DNA from: Uranotaenia lowii
Taxonomy: Eukaryota; Arthropoda; Insecta; Diptera; Culicidae
Length of the DNA stretch: 64,000 nucleotides
NCBI RefSeq assembly: GCF_029784155.1
Contig: NC_073693.1
Span: 236,038,447-236,102,446 of the forward strand
Reading direction: 5' to 3'
Below, piece after piece: positions 49,844 to 61,639 of this stretch. The notes beneath the pieces were generated by a model that did no database searches, was not told the origin of the DNA, and worked only from the letters and a program-made list of their open reading frames with translations. Numbering within the stretch: the first letter of the stretch is position 1; each line of letters opens with the position of its first letter. The position numbers and the translations under genes were made by a program.

Positions 49844-52800
49844 TTACATTAACCGCTCTAAATTGGATTTCAAGAATTTTTTTACACGAATTTTAAATAT
49901 AGGTACATTTTCACTATGACGAATTTCTCTACTTAGACGATTGTACATTTTTGGGCCTGTAGTTTCTAATCGCCTTTCTCCGATTCTCGTTGTTGAACTC
50001 TCTACAAATAATCTATCCATAAACCGGGTATTATGATTATGAGTTGCATGATGTACATTGAAATTATGGTGGATGTTCTTGATTCGTACTATTCGGTGCA
50101 TGATAACCAAAGTTTGTAAGTCACGCAAGCAGCTTATTGGTAAAATGTTATGTCCTGGCATTCTATACAGATCTAAGCTGGGGTACAAGTAGGGAAGCTT
50201 AAAAATAGATTTCAAACATCTATTCTGCTGAACTTTTAACGTTAATAAATTAGTTACATTGGTGTGTCCCCAAGCACTAATAGCGTATGTATAGCGACTG
50301 TGTATAAAACTATTATATAGCTTTTGCAAAACATGTCTTGGCATGAAATACGAAAACTTACGGATTAATCCACAAATGGGGGCACAAGTTTTTACAAGAT
50401 TTGTTATATGTGGCTTCCAAGATAAGCGGTTGTCTATGTGCACTCCTAAGTATTTAAAGCACGATACTTCTTCTATTTCACTATTTTTGTGGATAAGTTG
50501 TGAATGTGGCGGCAGTTTCGTTTTGATTCCACGAAAGTTTATAAATTTGGTTTTAGTGGCATTCAATGTAAGTAGGTTGTTCTCGAGATATTTATCTATG
50601 GTAATCAGATCACTCTCCATTTCACGAATGACGGCTTCTACATCCTTCTTCGAATATTCCAGTACCGTGTCATCAGCGAACAGCTTCGGGATACCACACA
50701 GGGTAAGTTTAGATAAATCGTTCACATAAATTAGAAACAGAAGCGGACCTAAGTTGCTCCCGTGAGGTACGCCTACACTTATGGGTAACTGAGAGCTTAA
50801 TGTGTCGTTGACTTTAACTACTTGTTGACGATTTTCCAGATAACTGTGCATCAGTTCGTTTGCTAAGCCTCTTATACCATACCGTCAACTGGGGCAACAT
50901 GCAACAATTTTCAACTTCAATGGCTTCTAAAATCTTAATGCTTACAGATAATCATACCTCTTGTACATCAAAAGTTTTAAGGTAGATGAGTCACCAAACT
51001 GACGTAGTCAGAAAAATTATTGGTTTTACCAGTTATTTTTAAATTAACAAAAACATGCGATTTTCACCCTACTAAGAAAAAGGGGTAAGTTGCAACAAAC
51101 TCTGTAATTTATGAAAAATCAAATGAAAACGATTAAAAATTCATAGTTTTTGATACATTTGTGATGTCATAACGCATAAAGCACCAATTGCAGTAAATTT
51201 TGGTTTTGTTCGAATTAAATTTTTAATTTTTTCTGACAAAAATGTTTTTAAGAAAAAAGTGTTAATCTTCTGCATACATTTAGGGGTAAAAAATACTCTA
51301 AAATATTCTATTAGCTCAAATCATGAAAATAAATTTAGGAATGGATGAAATTTTAATGTTAACCAACGCATAATGCAAAACAATCATATCCCAGCATATG
51401 GAAACGCGATTTATGAGATTTAGGTCCGATTTGTATTTTGTTGCATTTTACCCCAGACGGGTAACTGAATTATAAAAATATTTATTTCAAAAAATTGAGT
51501 GACTGTTCGAAAAATATTTCCACATGATCAATGTTGGTATAAGATGAGGAAACCAGTTTAAAGTTTGTAGGTAATATTATCAAGCCAATCCGTCATACTG
51601 GGTAAAGTTTTTTACGGCATCGAAAAATGTTAAAAATTGTTCATTCATTGTTCGATTTTCAAATTTTATATGAAAATCAAAAACTTAAAAAAACTATTAT
51701 AAGATTCAAGAAACTATGTCATCATCATTTTGTAATCATTAAAAGATAACTTTATCTCATAAAATTAAATTAAAAATTGAATCTGTGTGGTGTTATATAA
51801 ATGTTGCATTCAATCCCGCTGTTGCATGATGCCCCGTTTGACGGTATTTATGTTTCTAATTTTTTCAGCAACAAGCTATAACCTATTGTATCAAAAGCTT
51901 TTGATAAATCAAGAAACAAAGCTCCCGGTATTTCATTCTTCTGATCCAAACTGTATGACACACTATTAACTAGTTCCAGTAGAGCTATCTCCGTGGAACC
52001 TCCTTTACGAAATCCGCGTTGATATTGATAGAAAAAAATTTCACCATCTAGAAACTCCAACAGTCTTGTTGCGATCAGCTTCTCAAATACCTTGCTAAAG
52101 GCAGAGAGAACTGAAATCGGTCGGTAACTATTAAGTGCCTTAGGATCACCGGACTTGAACACTGGGTGGACAACAGCACGCTTAAGACATTCGGGATACT
52201 TGCCCATACGAACACTATCGTTGAAGGCTGAAGTGAGAATATGGGCTAAAACCGCGTGGTGGGTTTGAAGCGCTGACACAGGAAAACTGTCCACTCCAGA
52301 AGCTTTCGAATGATCCAGACTGGATATTATTGTTATGACTTCTCGGACGGTAGATGGTCGAAGAAAAATTGAGTTTCTGATCCGCTTGATGGTTCCAAAT
52401 TCATCTATGTTTCCGGTCGAGTGGTGTTGGCTTGCAAGATGCTGTCCAATTGCAGTAAAGAACTCGTTGAATGCATTTGCCACAGGTAATGGACTATCAA
52501 CAGATTCTCCATGCAGATTCAATGTCAGCTCATCAGGTTTGGAATTCTTTCCTATCATCTCGTTAATTCGTTTCCAAACAATTTTCATGTTGGATGTATT
52601 CATAAGTTGCTCATAATATTCGATTTTCGCCTTCCGTTTTGCATTCTGTAGTTGCTTATTCATTTTCTTCATTTGTTCGGAAAGATTGAGATTCGTGGGG
52701 TTCTTTTACCATTTCTGCAAAATTTTATCCCTAGATTTCAAAAGTTGCCGTATTTGTAGAGTCATCCATGGACATATTTTCCTCATTCGAACTACAGCGG

Positions 52801-53713
52801 TAGTGACGTGGGTATGTTTAACAAGAAGTTGTTGGTAGCGCTCAGTTATAGTATTCAATCTAGCATTCGGGTCTTGGTTCCGAAAATCAGCATTTCTTAG
52901 GAAATCAACGAAGTCTTTTTCGAGATGTTCTCGATTCGTATGTCGCCGAGATAAGATTTTAACTTCCGGTGAAGCTTTTTTGTTGATGTAAGTAGTGAGA
53001 ACAGGCCTGTGATCACTGATGTCACACTCAAATGTGCAATTAATTATTGAACGGAGGTCGTTGAAGCGAACGATGCTGTGGTCCAGCAGATTGTTGCTAG
53101 CAGGTCTGGTGACAATGTTATTTGAGACAGCGAGGCTGAAGCAACTCAAGAGACTTTGGTACTGCAATACTACACTATCGTTCTTCCTATTGATAGGAAT
53201 ATTGAGGTCACCCAATATGAAGATGGGCTTACTGAGGTTTGCTTCGGTGAGAAGTATCTCTAGGTGGTTAATGAACTTGGAAAAGTTGTAGCCTGGTGGT
53301 CTGTAAATTCCATGAACAGTAATCGATTCTCCGTAGTGTAAAATTTCGATTCCAATATGGTGGTATCCATCATCTTCAGTATTGCGCTTTATAGTGAACT
53401 TTATATCATCCCTTACATAGATTGCAAGGCCGCCGCCGTTACTTAAACGAGATGAGAAGGTGGCTTTGTATCCTGGTAAATTGAAAAAAGCAATGTTCTT
53501 TTCCTTTACCCACGTTTCACTTATTACGATAACATCGATATTTATCTTCAGATTTTCGAGGAATATTTTCAGCGAATCGAATTTATCTGGATTATTCATT
53601 CCACGAATATTCATTTGCAGAAGTTTAGGGTTCTTTCTATGACTTTTTTGAATATCTTCTGTAGATTTGCAGAAGATATTGGTACTTTTTTGTAGGATCA
53701 GTTCATCAGTCAT
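49844..53713 (-). pseudogene. ORF2 (endonuclease and reverse transcriptase) of the CR1-like LINE
   Basis: The start at 53713 leads into an APE-type endonuclease: LLQMNIRGMNN, VISETWVKEK with the catalytic glutamate, FILGDLNIP, and the SDHRPV motif. A single in-frame TAA at about 52703-52705 interrupts it, and the frame then continues unchanged into the reverse transcriptase: HPVFKSGDPKALNSYRPISV, FRKGGSTEIALLEL, and LFLDLSKAFDT with the first catalytic aspartate. After the inserted element the frame resumes with SVGVPHGSNLGPLLFLIYVND and PKLFADDTV with the catalytic aspartates, and ends at 49844. GVPHGS replaces the usual GVPQGS. One stop and one insertion inactivate it. Confidence 0.85.
50882..51844 (+). 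mobile_element. 0.96-kb TA-flanked TIR element, copy 2, inside the LINE
   Basis: The ends CCGTCAACTGGGGCAACATG and CATGATGCCCCGTTTGACGG are inverted and lie next to TA (50880-50881 and 51845-51846). It aligns with the copy at 31900-32858 over its whole length and has the same orientation. It interrupts the LINE reverse transcriptase between the LSKAFDT and GVPHGS blocks, so it inserted after the LINE did. Confidence 0.82.
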
Positions 53714-53749
53714 GTTTGGTTAAATCTAGGTATAAGAACTACTTTGTTT

Positions 53750-54160
53750 TTAGTGCATAGGGATGTTCTTCAAATCCGACCGTGAACGAATAACAATCGG
53801 TTTACATTTCGAAGTCCTTTTTAAAAGTATGTTTCCATCTAGAGCGGGCCAAACATATGCAATATTGAGCTGTTTTTGCTTACTTCGCAGTTCTTGAAGT
53901 AGTCCATTTATCATCGGTGTTAATTCACTACGAACAGATACATGGACTTGTTCTGATTGGACATTCGGGGCATCTATTTTAAGTTCGTTGACGTAAAGAC
54001 GGCCGTACTTACGTTTATCATCAAGAATCTTAGTCTTTGTAGCAACATTTTTCAGAACAACACGAATTGGAGGCTTGTTTTTCGTGGAAACAGAAGATTT
54101 GAATCTTTCGCATGACAAAATAGAATCTACTTGGACATTGCATCTTATTTAAAGAAATGA
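53750..54160 (-). pseudogene. ORF1 C-terminal fragment of the CR1-like LINE
   Basis: The frame is open from about 54160 and ends with a stop at 53750. It shows ELTPMINGLLQELRSKQKQ, then LNIAYVWPALDGNILLKR, ending in SDLKNIP. A helical ELRxRQ stretch followed by the W-x-x-x-G-x-I-x-x-R pattern is typical of the C terminus of CR1-type ORF1 proteins, which bind element RNA. The N terminus is missing because the copy is truncated. ORF2 follows 36 bp downstream. Confidence 0.65.
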
Positions 54161-54420
54161 ATCCAACTGTAAGTTGTAATTTCAGGAACTAGACAAGATG
54201 AAAATTAATGTTGAAAAACATGCGAAAAAAATTCGCCTTGTCTCCCGGTACGACTTGAATCCACATCTTGCGCCTCTCCGGGGCCCATGTATTAACATTC
54301 TACTACAGGAGGCAGCCTGGCGTATTTTCGCATGTTTTTCAACATTAATTTTCCCTGAAATTTCAACTTACAGTTGGATTCATTTCTCTAAAAAAAAAAA
54401 AAAAAGTTTCGCTGACTGAA
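54155..54420. repeat. Foldback repeat with a B-box-like core
   Basis: The left arm (54155-54228) with AATCCAACTGTAAGTTG and TGTTGAAAAACATGCG is inverted at 54324-54386. The core contains GACTTGAATCC (complement GGATTCAAGTC), which resembles a tRNA B box. The right arm and the following GTTTCGCTGACTGAATG also occur near 19290-19410. It may be a SINE-derived foldback, as at 18.1 kb. Confidence 0.55.
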
Positions 54421-54702
54421 TGTTTGAGTCAAGATCCATTTCTGGGTCACAGTTTGGAAATAGTTTTGTTTGATTTTTCAAATAAAATGAATGAAAACGG
54501 GCTGAGCCCAGAAATTTTAAAACGATATACGGGCAACCAGGTCGGAACTTTTCGTCAAATTTGTATCAAATATCCGGACATTGTTTTTTTTTTGTCACAA
54601 CCGGCGTTGTCCAATCTACGGACTTCTCTGTAGATCTACGGATTTGAAGCATTTCTACGGAGCTACGGATCGATGCTTCCAACGGATTTTGTACGGATTA
54701 TA
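54421..54702. other. Short intron spacer with CTACGGA repeats
   Basis: Between 54613 and 54695 the heptamer CTACGGA or close variants recurs about six times. A patch near 54530 (ATACGGGCAACCAGG, then AAATATCCGGACATTG) resembles sequence at 22755 and 49530. Confidence 0.5.
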
Positions 54703-55973
54703 CAGGGCCCGGCTATGGAAATGCTACATTGAAATAAACATATAAATTGATCAAAACAACAACTTTTTATTTCACATTCATTCAATTTCTCTTGAAAACA
54801 CTCACTCTCACTGAAAAAAATTTACTTGTTCACCCTTGAGTTCAACCACTCTGCGTATCGTATGAGGCCCGCAGGTGTTCTTGTGGTATTTTATCCCAGG
54901 CTGCCACGAGATGTCGCTTCAAGACATCCAAACCTTCATGTTTCTTAGAGCAGACTTCGGCCTCCAACATACTCCCAACAGCGTAGTCCATAGGGTTCAG
55001 ATCTGGCGAACTCGCCGGCCACTCGGAGCTCGAAATGAACCCTGGAAAATGTGGCGCAATCCAAAGTGTGGGTTTCTTCGCTTTGTGAGCCGGTGCCGAG
55101 TCCTGTTGGAAAACCCAATCCCTGGAACCAAAATGTCGACGTGCCCACGGTTCGTTCTGTAGAACTAGGCCCCGATATGTATTTTGGTTGATCTTCACTC
55201 CTTCAGGGACAAAAACCAGCGGAGTCCGGCCATCACGAGTGAATCCGGCCCAAACCATCACCGATGCTGGTTTCTGTCGCCGGTTGGCCATCAGCAAGTC
55301 GGCATGGCTTCGCGATCTGTCTGGCAACCAAACTCTGTCGTTCTGGTTACTTACGAACTGCTGTACGGTGAAGAGTTTTCGTCGGTTACCACGATATTCT
55401 TAAACCTTTCTTCCGCGGCTCTCTTCAGCAGCGCCTTCGCTCTTTTTACCCGTTCTTGTTTCTGCTTCACCGTAAGGTCTTTAACCTTTTGGATCTTGTA
55501 GGGCTTTGTCTAAAGTTTATCTTCCAGGATCCGACGGAGTCTTCGATCTGATTTGTTGAGATCCTCTGCCAATTTAGTGGCACTGAGGATTTATCTTAAG
55601 GCGCTTCTTGACGATCTTTACCATGGCAGGAGTCACCACAGTAGATCGGCGTCCCCCACCATACCGTTTTTGACACTTCCGGTCTACAGGTATCTTTTAA
55701 TCTTTTAACTGTACGGTATACACACACTTATATCGGACAGCTCACGAATTATGTCCTTTTGTCGTTTGCCAGCTAGGAACAAGTCAACCACAGCGCTACG
55801 TTTCTGTTCGAGATCCATTTTCCGGCTAACACCTGATTACAAAAGTAACACTTACATCCAATGATAGCTAAGCCTTAATTTAAACAAAGCGACGAGGGGT
55901 CGTTCAAAACTGTTTCGTGTGCAGCGAAATAATTACTGTGGAAGTAATGTAGAAGATCAATAGCCGGACCTTG
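54703..55973 (-). mobile_element. DD37D mariner-type transposon (ITmD37D/maT-like), 1271 bp
   Basis: The ends CAGGGCCCGGCTATGG and the complement of the right end, CAAGGTCCGGCTATTG, are inverted and each lies next to TA (54701-54702 and 55974-55975). The length is normal for the family. It encodes a decayed transposase on the minus strand with D-37-D spacing. It is independent of the DD37E element at 21.8-25.0 kb. Confidence 0.83.
54842..55820 (-). pseudogene. DD37D transposase pseudogene
   Basis: Starting at about 55819 on the minus strand it reads MDLEQKRSAVVDLFLAGKRQ, a helix-turn-helix N terminus. Stops and frameshifts follow between about 55730 and 55330. The catalytic domain is open from 55327 to 54842: PASVMVWAGFTRDGRTPLVF, then DWVFQQDSAPAHKAKK with the second aspartate, then WPASSPDLNPMDYAVGSMLE with the third aspartate (MDY) 37 residues on. 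A first aspartate is encoded near 55385 (VTDENS-like region) in another frame. The intact enzyme would mobilise the flanking TIRs; this copy is dead. Confidence 0.82.
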
Positions 55974-56117
55974 TAGAAAAAATTATAGGGATTCTTCGGA
56001 TAAATGGAAATTGTATTTATCTGGCGACAAAAAAAAAAAGTTTGCCAAAATCAGTACATTTTATGATTTTCGTTAAACCTACGAACTTTAGCGGTTTACA
56101 ATCTGGCAAAGCTGGTC

Positions 56118-56553
56118 ATCACCCATCGACTCGAGATTTTAGCCGAGCGCGGTCAATTGCTTCGGGTTTGCCGCTACTTATGGTCATATGAAGAAGCAAT
56201 CAATGCTGCTCAAGGTTTCGAGCAGACTAGTTATAGGTACAGAGATTAATTGTGAGCAAAGAACACATGCGAGGTACACATGGAGTGTATCGATAGGAGA
56301 TCCAGCAGTCGACCGATGAAGCTCGACATGTACGCATGCTGGCGCCTTTTATGTCACGTTCACCCTGGTGTGACTGGCTAACGAGGAAATTGCGGGTTCA
56401 AGTCCAGTCGGTGGGTGGTGTTTTTTTTTTCGAAAAATTTATGATATTTACGGCTTACGTTCTTTCTTTCTTGACATTTCATGTTTCTCTAATACTTTTC
56501 ATCACCTATAAAAATGTGATAATTTCCAAATACGAAGATGTACCAAGACGAGC
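56118..56553. repeat. Third, diverged copy of the tRNA-headed repeat, with an inverted segment
   Basis: The tail (TATGATATTTACGGCTTACG and GAAGATGTACCAAG) and the tRNA-like head with B box GGGTTCAAGTCC match the repeats at 18.1-19.1 kb. However, the first 130 bp (CACCCATCGACTCGAG to about 56235) is in the opposite orientation to the same segment in the copy at 18650-18800. Part of the tRNA-like anticodon arm is deleted. Confidence 0.65.
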
Positions 56554-57300
56554 TTAGAACATAAAATTTGATTCGAAGACAAAATTTACTTCAAGCGTTT
56601 ACCATTCCTTCATAAAAATTCTCGCCACACCGTTCTACTGGTTACCTTCAACCACGTGAATCGAAATAGGAGTAGCCTTTCCACCACCATCAAAATTGAG
56701 AATGCTTGTGAGTGTGTGTGTGTTTTGGTATTTGCATGTGAATGAATATGAGTATGTATGTTTGTATGTGTATATCCCCTGATCGCAAAAGCACTTACAC
56801 GGTAGCTTTGGTCGGTACACGGTATAGCTTGAAAACTCATGGTCGGACAGCAAGCAAGCAACAGCAACAGCAAAAAATAAAACTTTTACTTTACGTTATT
56901 CCCGGCACTAATGGGAAATATTTAATAGATGTTTATGCTAATGGAACAGCATATTTTCGTGTCGTAATTTTGGCCGCTGGCTGGCTTGGCTTGGCTTGGC
57001 TGGCTCAACAATGGCCGACGATCCGGACTGACTTTTTCGGTGGAAGGGATAAAAATGAGTACGCAAAAAAGCATCATTCCGGGGTAAAAGTAGTTATCCT
57101 TCCACTTTCCAGTTCAGGAATATGAACAATGGTCAATGGAATGGGGTAAAGGGGTTTTCGTAACTGATAAGCTACCGCTAAATTCGCGAAATGTAAATAT
57201 TTCTTCTGGAGGTTCTCGTGCTTTGTTCACTTAACTCCAATTGCTATTGAATTTATAACCTCAACTTTATTTTATTCTTGTTTTTTTTTTCTTCTTGCAG
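56554..57300. other. Intron tail before Ig exon 3
   Basis: This holds a TG-rich stretch (56704-56775), a small GGCTTGGCTT tandem (56981-57003) and, at the end, a strong T/C tract with the CTTCTTGCAG acceptor. No gene is recognised. Confidence 0.55.
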
Positions 57301-57445
57301 ACTTCCGAGGACGGCAACAGCACTATGTCGTCCTTGAGCTTTACCCCGACTAGGGAGGACCATGGAAAATCGCTCACCTGCCGGGCCACCAACGAACTTG
57401 TCAAACGGGGGACAAAAGAGGCGTCCACCAAGCTCAACATTTTCT
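57301..57445 (+). CDS. Internal exon 3 of the Sidestep-like gene (second half of the C2 Ig domain)
   Basis: The exon opens in phase 0 with TSEDGNSTMSSLSFTP. It reaches the F-strand cysteine in EDHGKSLTCRATNE and ends at the G strand STKLNIF. The pattern S-x-L-x-F-T-P-x-x-E-D-x-G-K-x-L-x-C-R-A is a clear match to the Sidestep-family Ig repeat and pairs with the cysteine in exon 2. The acceptor has an excellent polypyrimidine tract. The donor is GTAAGT at 57446, leaving phase 1. A next exon starting with the end of a split codon is expected beyond the window. The sequon NST is present. No transmembrane or cytoplasmic part is visible, so the gene continues downstream. Confidence 0.87.
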
Positions 57446-59837
57446 GTAAGTACCTACCATGTTTTTAAAAATCATATAAAAATTGTTTTTTTTTTTTAAT
57501 AAAACAAACTAAGAATTTTGAAGAACAAAAAATATGCACAAACCATTTCAAAGGAGAACTTGTATTATTAAAAAAATTGTCCCCATTTTTTTTTTTGTTC
57601 TGCGCTCTATCTTAACGATCTTTCGAGAAGATTCATCGTTCTTTTGTAGCCTTATGATAGAAGCCATAACTTTAACCACCTGAAAATTACCACCTGACTA
57701 AACTTTCTCAAATGTAAATGAATCGTTTAATTGTACGTCTTATCTCTTCATCGGATACTCCTTTGACCGGAGACGGGTCAGTTGACCGTAAAGGTGTTTT
57801 TTTTTGCTTGCTCTATTCCTCATTTACCAGAGAAAGGTAACTTTCATTATTTTTTTCTATCAACTCTGTCCCTCGACTAGAGAAGCCTTCTCTAGACGGA
57901 TGTTTTCCCCTTTTCTTAACCGTTCGGGCTTTTTCGTTCCGATTCGTTTGACCGGTCAAAAGGCTGAATTGTTATTCCACCCCGTCCGCTTTTCCCAACT
58001 GTCCTGTCTAACATTTTTTCCTTTTTAACGACCGCTTAACGCATTTTGTGACAGAAATTGAACGGACAATTTATTTCCGGAACGTCGTTATATAAAACGC
58101 GCTCCGTCTTTCCCCTTTTGCAGTCTGTGCAAATACCTTCTTGGGAAAAGATCTAGGAATTTGGCAACCTGCGGGAAGCTTACGGAGGTCCTTCTCGGGA
58201 AGGTTAAACCCGCATGAGATGGAAAATTTGTCTAGGTTAAATTTTCCTTTTTTTTGCCGTTCGTGGCTGTCACCTTTGGTTCAGTGAGCATTCTGGTTGA
58301 CAGTGATGGATTCTAGGTGGGAACATTTTTTTCCCCTTTTACCTAACTCCCTTTTAAAACAATCATTTCAATAAGCGTCGGTATACTATTTTTGTACAAA
58401 AATTTCGTTCAATCTAGTAACCAGAGCTTCTGTCACGCTTTTCGTTCAACTTAAAAAAAATCTTAACATTCGTATCCTAGCAAAATTTTGATTTAAAAAA
58501 AAATCGATGATAAGTAAGGCCTGACTCAAATTGCATCACAGGGAAAACGCTGTAGGGTTGACCAGTTAACCAATCCTTTTCAAAGTTTCTGATAAAGGCT
58601 TAAAACTCATAACTGAGTTTGAGGCATATTTGTTTCATTCAAATTGAATACCATTTTTTGTACAAGCTATTTTGAGTCCATTCGTTAGATTTTGAACAAA
58701 GTTTTACAGTTTTCCTGTACAAAAATCTACTTTTTTATTAATTTCTCTCCAGGATTGAATTCCTCAAGATCTATTCGTAGTGTTTACTTTAAAATAAACC
58801 AGTTGGAATGGAAATTTGTTTTCACCATGGGTGTACGAAATTTATTCCAATATGTCAATCTTTAGAGTATCATATGAACTTTATAATGCCATATTTCTAA
58901 TCAAAAACATTTTTTTAAGAAGAAATTTTCCAAAATGTTCGTTATGGGTATAATTGATGTCTAGAGTCTAAAAAGATATATTTTTCTCCTGAATGGATCG
59001 TGACCATTGGTTATCATGATATAACTAATATATGTCCAATAACTTACATATGTTATCCAATGATTATCTGTAAAAAGGACTAAAAATACTGTATTTATAA
59101 AAACCAGAAAATTGCGCCTTGAAGTATGCAATGATGGGTAGTAGACAAACATTTAGAATTCTCTTTGTCTGATACTTACAAACTGTGAAAAGAAAACTAA
59201 TATGGCGAAAAAAAGTCAACTTACCTTTAATCTTCGGATTTTATTAGATTTTTGCCTAGGGCCAGGGAACCCAGAAACAAGGATCAAGTCTCCTCTAGTA
59301 TCTCCTGTAACTTAAAAAGTATCATTTTTTTTAGTCTTACGAAAATGCTTCTAGTTCATTTAAGAATTCAAGTATCGTTTTAACTTTTGGGACATATAAA
59401 TTTGAATCTACATTCAGTAAGAAAATGGTGAAGACGACGAGTTGCTAAATTTTCCCAAAAAGATTTGATGGAAATAAGGAAAGGGGATCAAGTATCCCCG
59501 TTCTCCCCTTATGTTACGATATATTCTTCATTTCAATACTTACAGTTCCAAATAATGTTTGATAACAAAACTCATCATTAACTGCACGATTCAAGTTGTG
59601 TTTCAACGTTCCAAGAAAACTTTGAGGGTTTTTTTTTCGAATACCTACAAAAATTTAACGTAACGACATTTTTACAAAAGTTGACAAATCGAGGAAGAAT
59701 GACCCTAACGGGTTAAACTCTTATCAAAAAAGAAAAAAAAAATTAAATTGACAATTAAAAACCAATAATGTCAACAATTTATTTTCAGGCCTTGAAAATG
59801 CATGAGGGAATATCTGAATCTAAGAGTTGTTTTAGCT

Positions 59838-59962
59838 CAGTGGTTTTCAAAGTGATCCCTACCGCCCCCTTGGGGGCTGCTGAGAGCTTCCAGGTGGGCG
59901 GTGAGCTCGATTTCAAAATTTGGGGAGCGTTGGAAGGGCTCTGGGGGGCGGTGATGTCGTAA
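59838..59962. repeat. hAT-type terminal relic
   Basis: CAGTGGTTTTCAAAGTGATC resembles the 5' end of Charlie-like hAT elements (CAGTGG then CAAAGTG). GGGGGCTGCTGAGAG and GGGGGGCGGTGATG follow. A related fragment is at 35371. No partner end is resolved. Confidence 0.5.
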
Positions 59963-60970
59963 TTCACATTTTCACAAATCATGACACATCGTAGATTAGA
60001 AATAACAACGAGTAAGTTCGATGCAAAACAATGTAATTACCTTACCGAACTAAACATCAGGTTCAAGAGTAGAATATCTATCATATCACAGAACTGCAAA
60101 CAAATTTTTATTCCAGTATCTCAATAATTTTTTATCTAAAAATGTATCTAAAAGATTATTTCTATAAATTTTCCCAGATTTTGTATACGCTCTTTATGTT
60201 GTTGATCATATTTTGTAAGATTATTTTGATTTATACTTAAAAAGATTATTTTAAGATGACAATGCTCATTAATCTTTCAAATGTACCGTCTAAACAATCT
60301 GCTAAAAAAATCTTCGAAAAAATCTGTGTAAAAAGGCGTCATCTGTGATTAAGTGATAGATTTTTTGGAAAGAAAATATGAAAGATTTTTTTTTGCTGAA
60401 TAATTTTGAACATCTCTAGATAGATAGAGATAAATAGCTAATTTTGAACAGGACTCAAATTCAGATATCAACAAATAATACTATTTTGTACGATATTTCA
60501 CCGGCTTGATTATAAGTTTGTTTTGAATAATGCTAATGATGGTAAATCCAGAATTTTGTTTACCAAAAATTCAAGATTTATGATTTTATATCAAAACAAA
60601 CTAATCAATCACTTTAAGTCATTGTTCAGGAAACTTTCCATAGAATTACGATATTACTGGAGTTTATGGAATATGAGGCCCTTGGAACCAAAAGGGTTTA
60701 AGTGCACAAAAGCTAATTTCGAGAAAACAAGCATTTTAGTTGTTATGTTTGGTCATTTTTCAAAAATTTGCATTTTTCTTTCGAACGAAATAGTACCTAT
60801 GTAAATATAATTCTGAAATTCGAAAAATTCCGGAATTCAATTTGGAAAATTAGAATCGTTGAAACTATTAAATCAAAATGGACCATTTTTACACTTATAA
60901 AACCCCCACCCATTTGGCTCTGAGGGCTTCATATAAATTTGAATGAATTTTGAGTAAAGGTAATTTTTTA

Positions 60971-61639
60971 ATTATCCAACGGGTTTGCACCGGAGGTCTT
61001 CAGATCTTCCCCAAAATTGAAAATTTGATTATTTTTTACGACTTAAAACACATATATTAGCACATCAAAATACATTATATTTTTTTCAGCTTTCCAAATA
61101 TATTAATTAATTTTTTTTTAAGTAACTTCCTCAAACATGAAAAATTGTAAATAAACTTGAAATGGTGTCTAAAAGTACCGTCTGTGCAGTGCAGTTGGTC
61201 GACCGTTGTTTGTTTTCGAAGCGACAAAGAGATTCATTGTCATTATTTCTTTCATAACTCTTATAGGTAATATTGGCCCACTTCGGTGTCTTAAGATGAA
61301 AGTTGCATCATAAAATGGGCTAAACAATGGTATTTTTGGCAGAATATTCGGTAATGCAGACGGTACTTTAAGACACCATTTAAAGTTTATCTACATTTCT
61401 TTATGTTATTACTTAAAATTTTTTAAATGTTATATTCGAAAAGTTGATAAAATTTTATGATTTTTGATGAAAAATAACAGAGTTATGATGCTTTGAAAAA
61501 TGGTTTTATTTTATTTCCAAAAAATCTAACCTAATCCAACTCGAAAAATCAAAATGTTAGAAATCTAAATAGTAAAGATTAATCAAATTTTCAATTGTTG
61601 GAGAGATCTGAAGACCTCCGGCGCAAATTGTCAGATAAT
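60971..61639. mobile_element. Hairpin MITE with long imperfect arms (about 0.67 kb)
   Basis: The outer arms share CCGGAGGTCTTCAGATC (near 60993 and, inverted, near 61606) and continue into AATTGAAAATTTG. A second inverted pair lies inside: GGTGTCTAAAAGTACCGTCTG (61163-61183) with CAGACGGTACTTTAAGACACC near 61358. TA occurs next to both ends, which would fit a TA target. It is non-coding. Confidence 0.65.

Larger units (their letters stand above)
49722..54160 (-). mobile_element. CR1-like non-LTR retrotransposon, 5'-truncated
   Basis: Read on the minus strand, it holds the end of ORF1, then ORF2 with endonuclease and reverse transcriptase, then a short 3' region with AATAAA, a small ATCT array and an A run (about 49722-49755). 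Its 5' end stops at the foldback repeat near 54155. A 963-bp TIR element (50882-51844) has inserted in the reverse transcriptase. Without it the remaining coding region is unusually well preserved. Confidence 0.85.

Noticed and set aside
50343..50729. A 128-codon + strand frame
   Set aside because: It is the antisense shadow of the LINE reverse transcriptase, whose FADD and GVPHGS motifs are on the minus strand.
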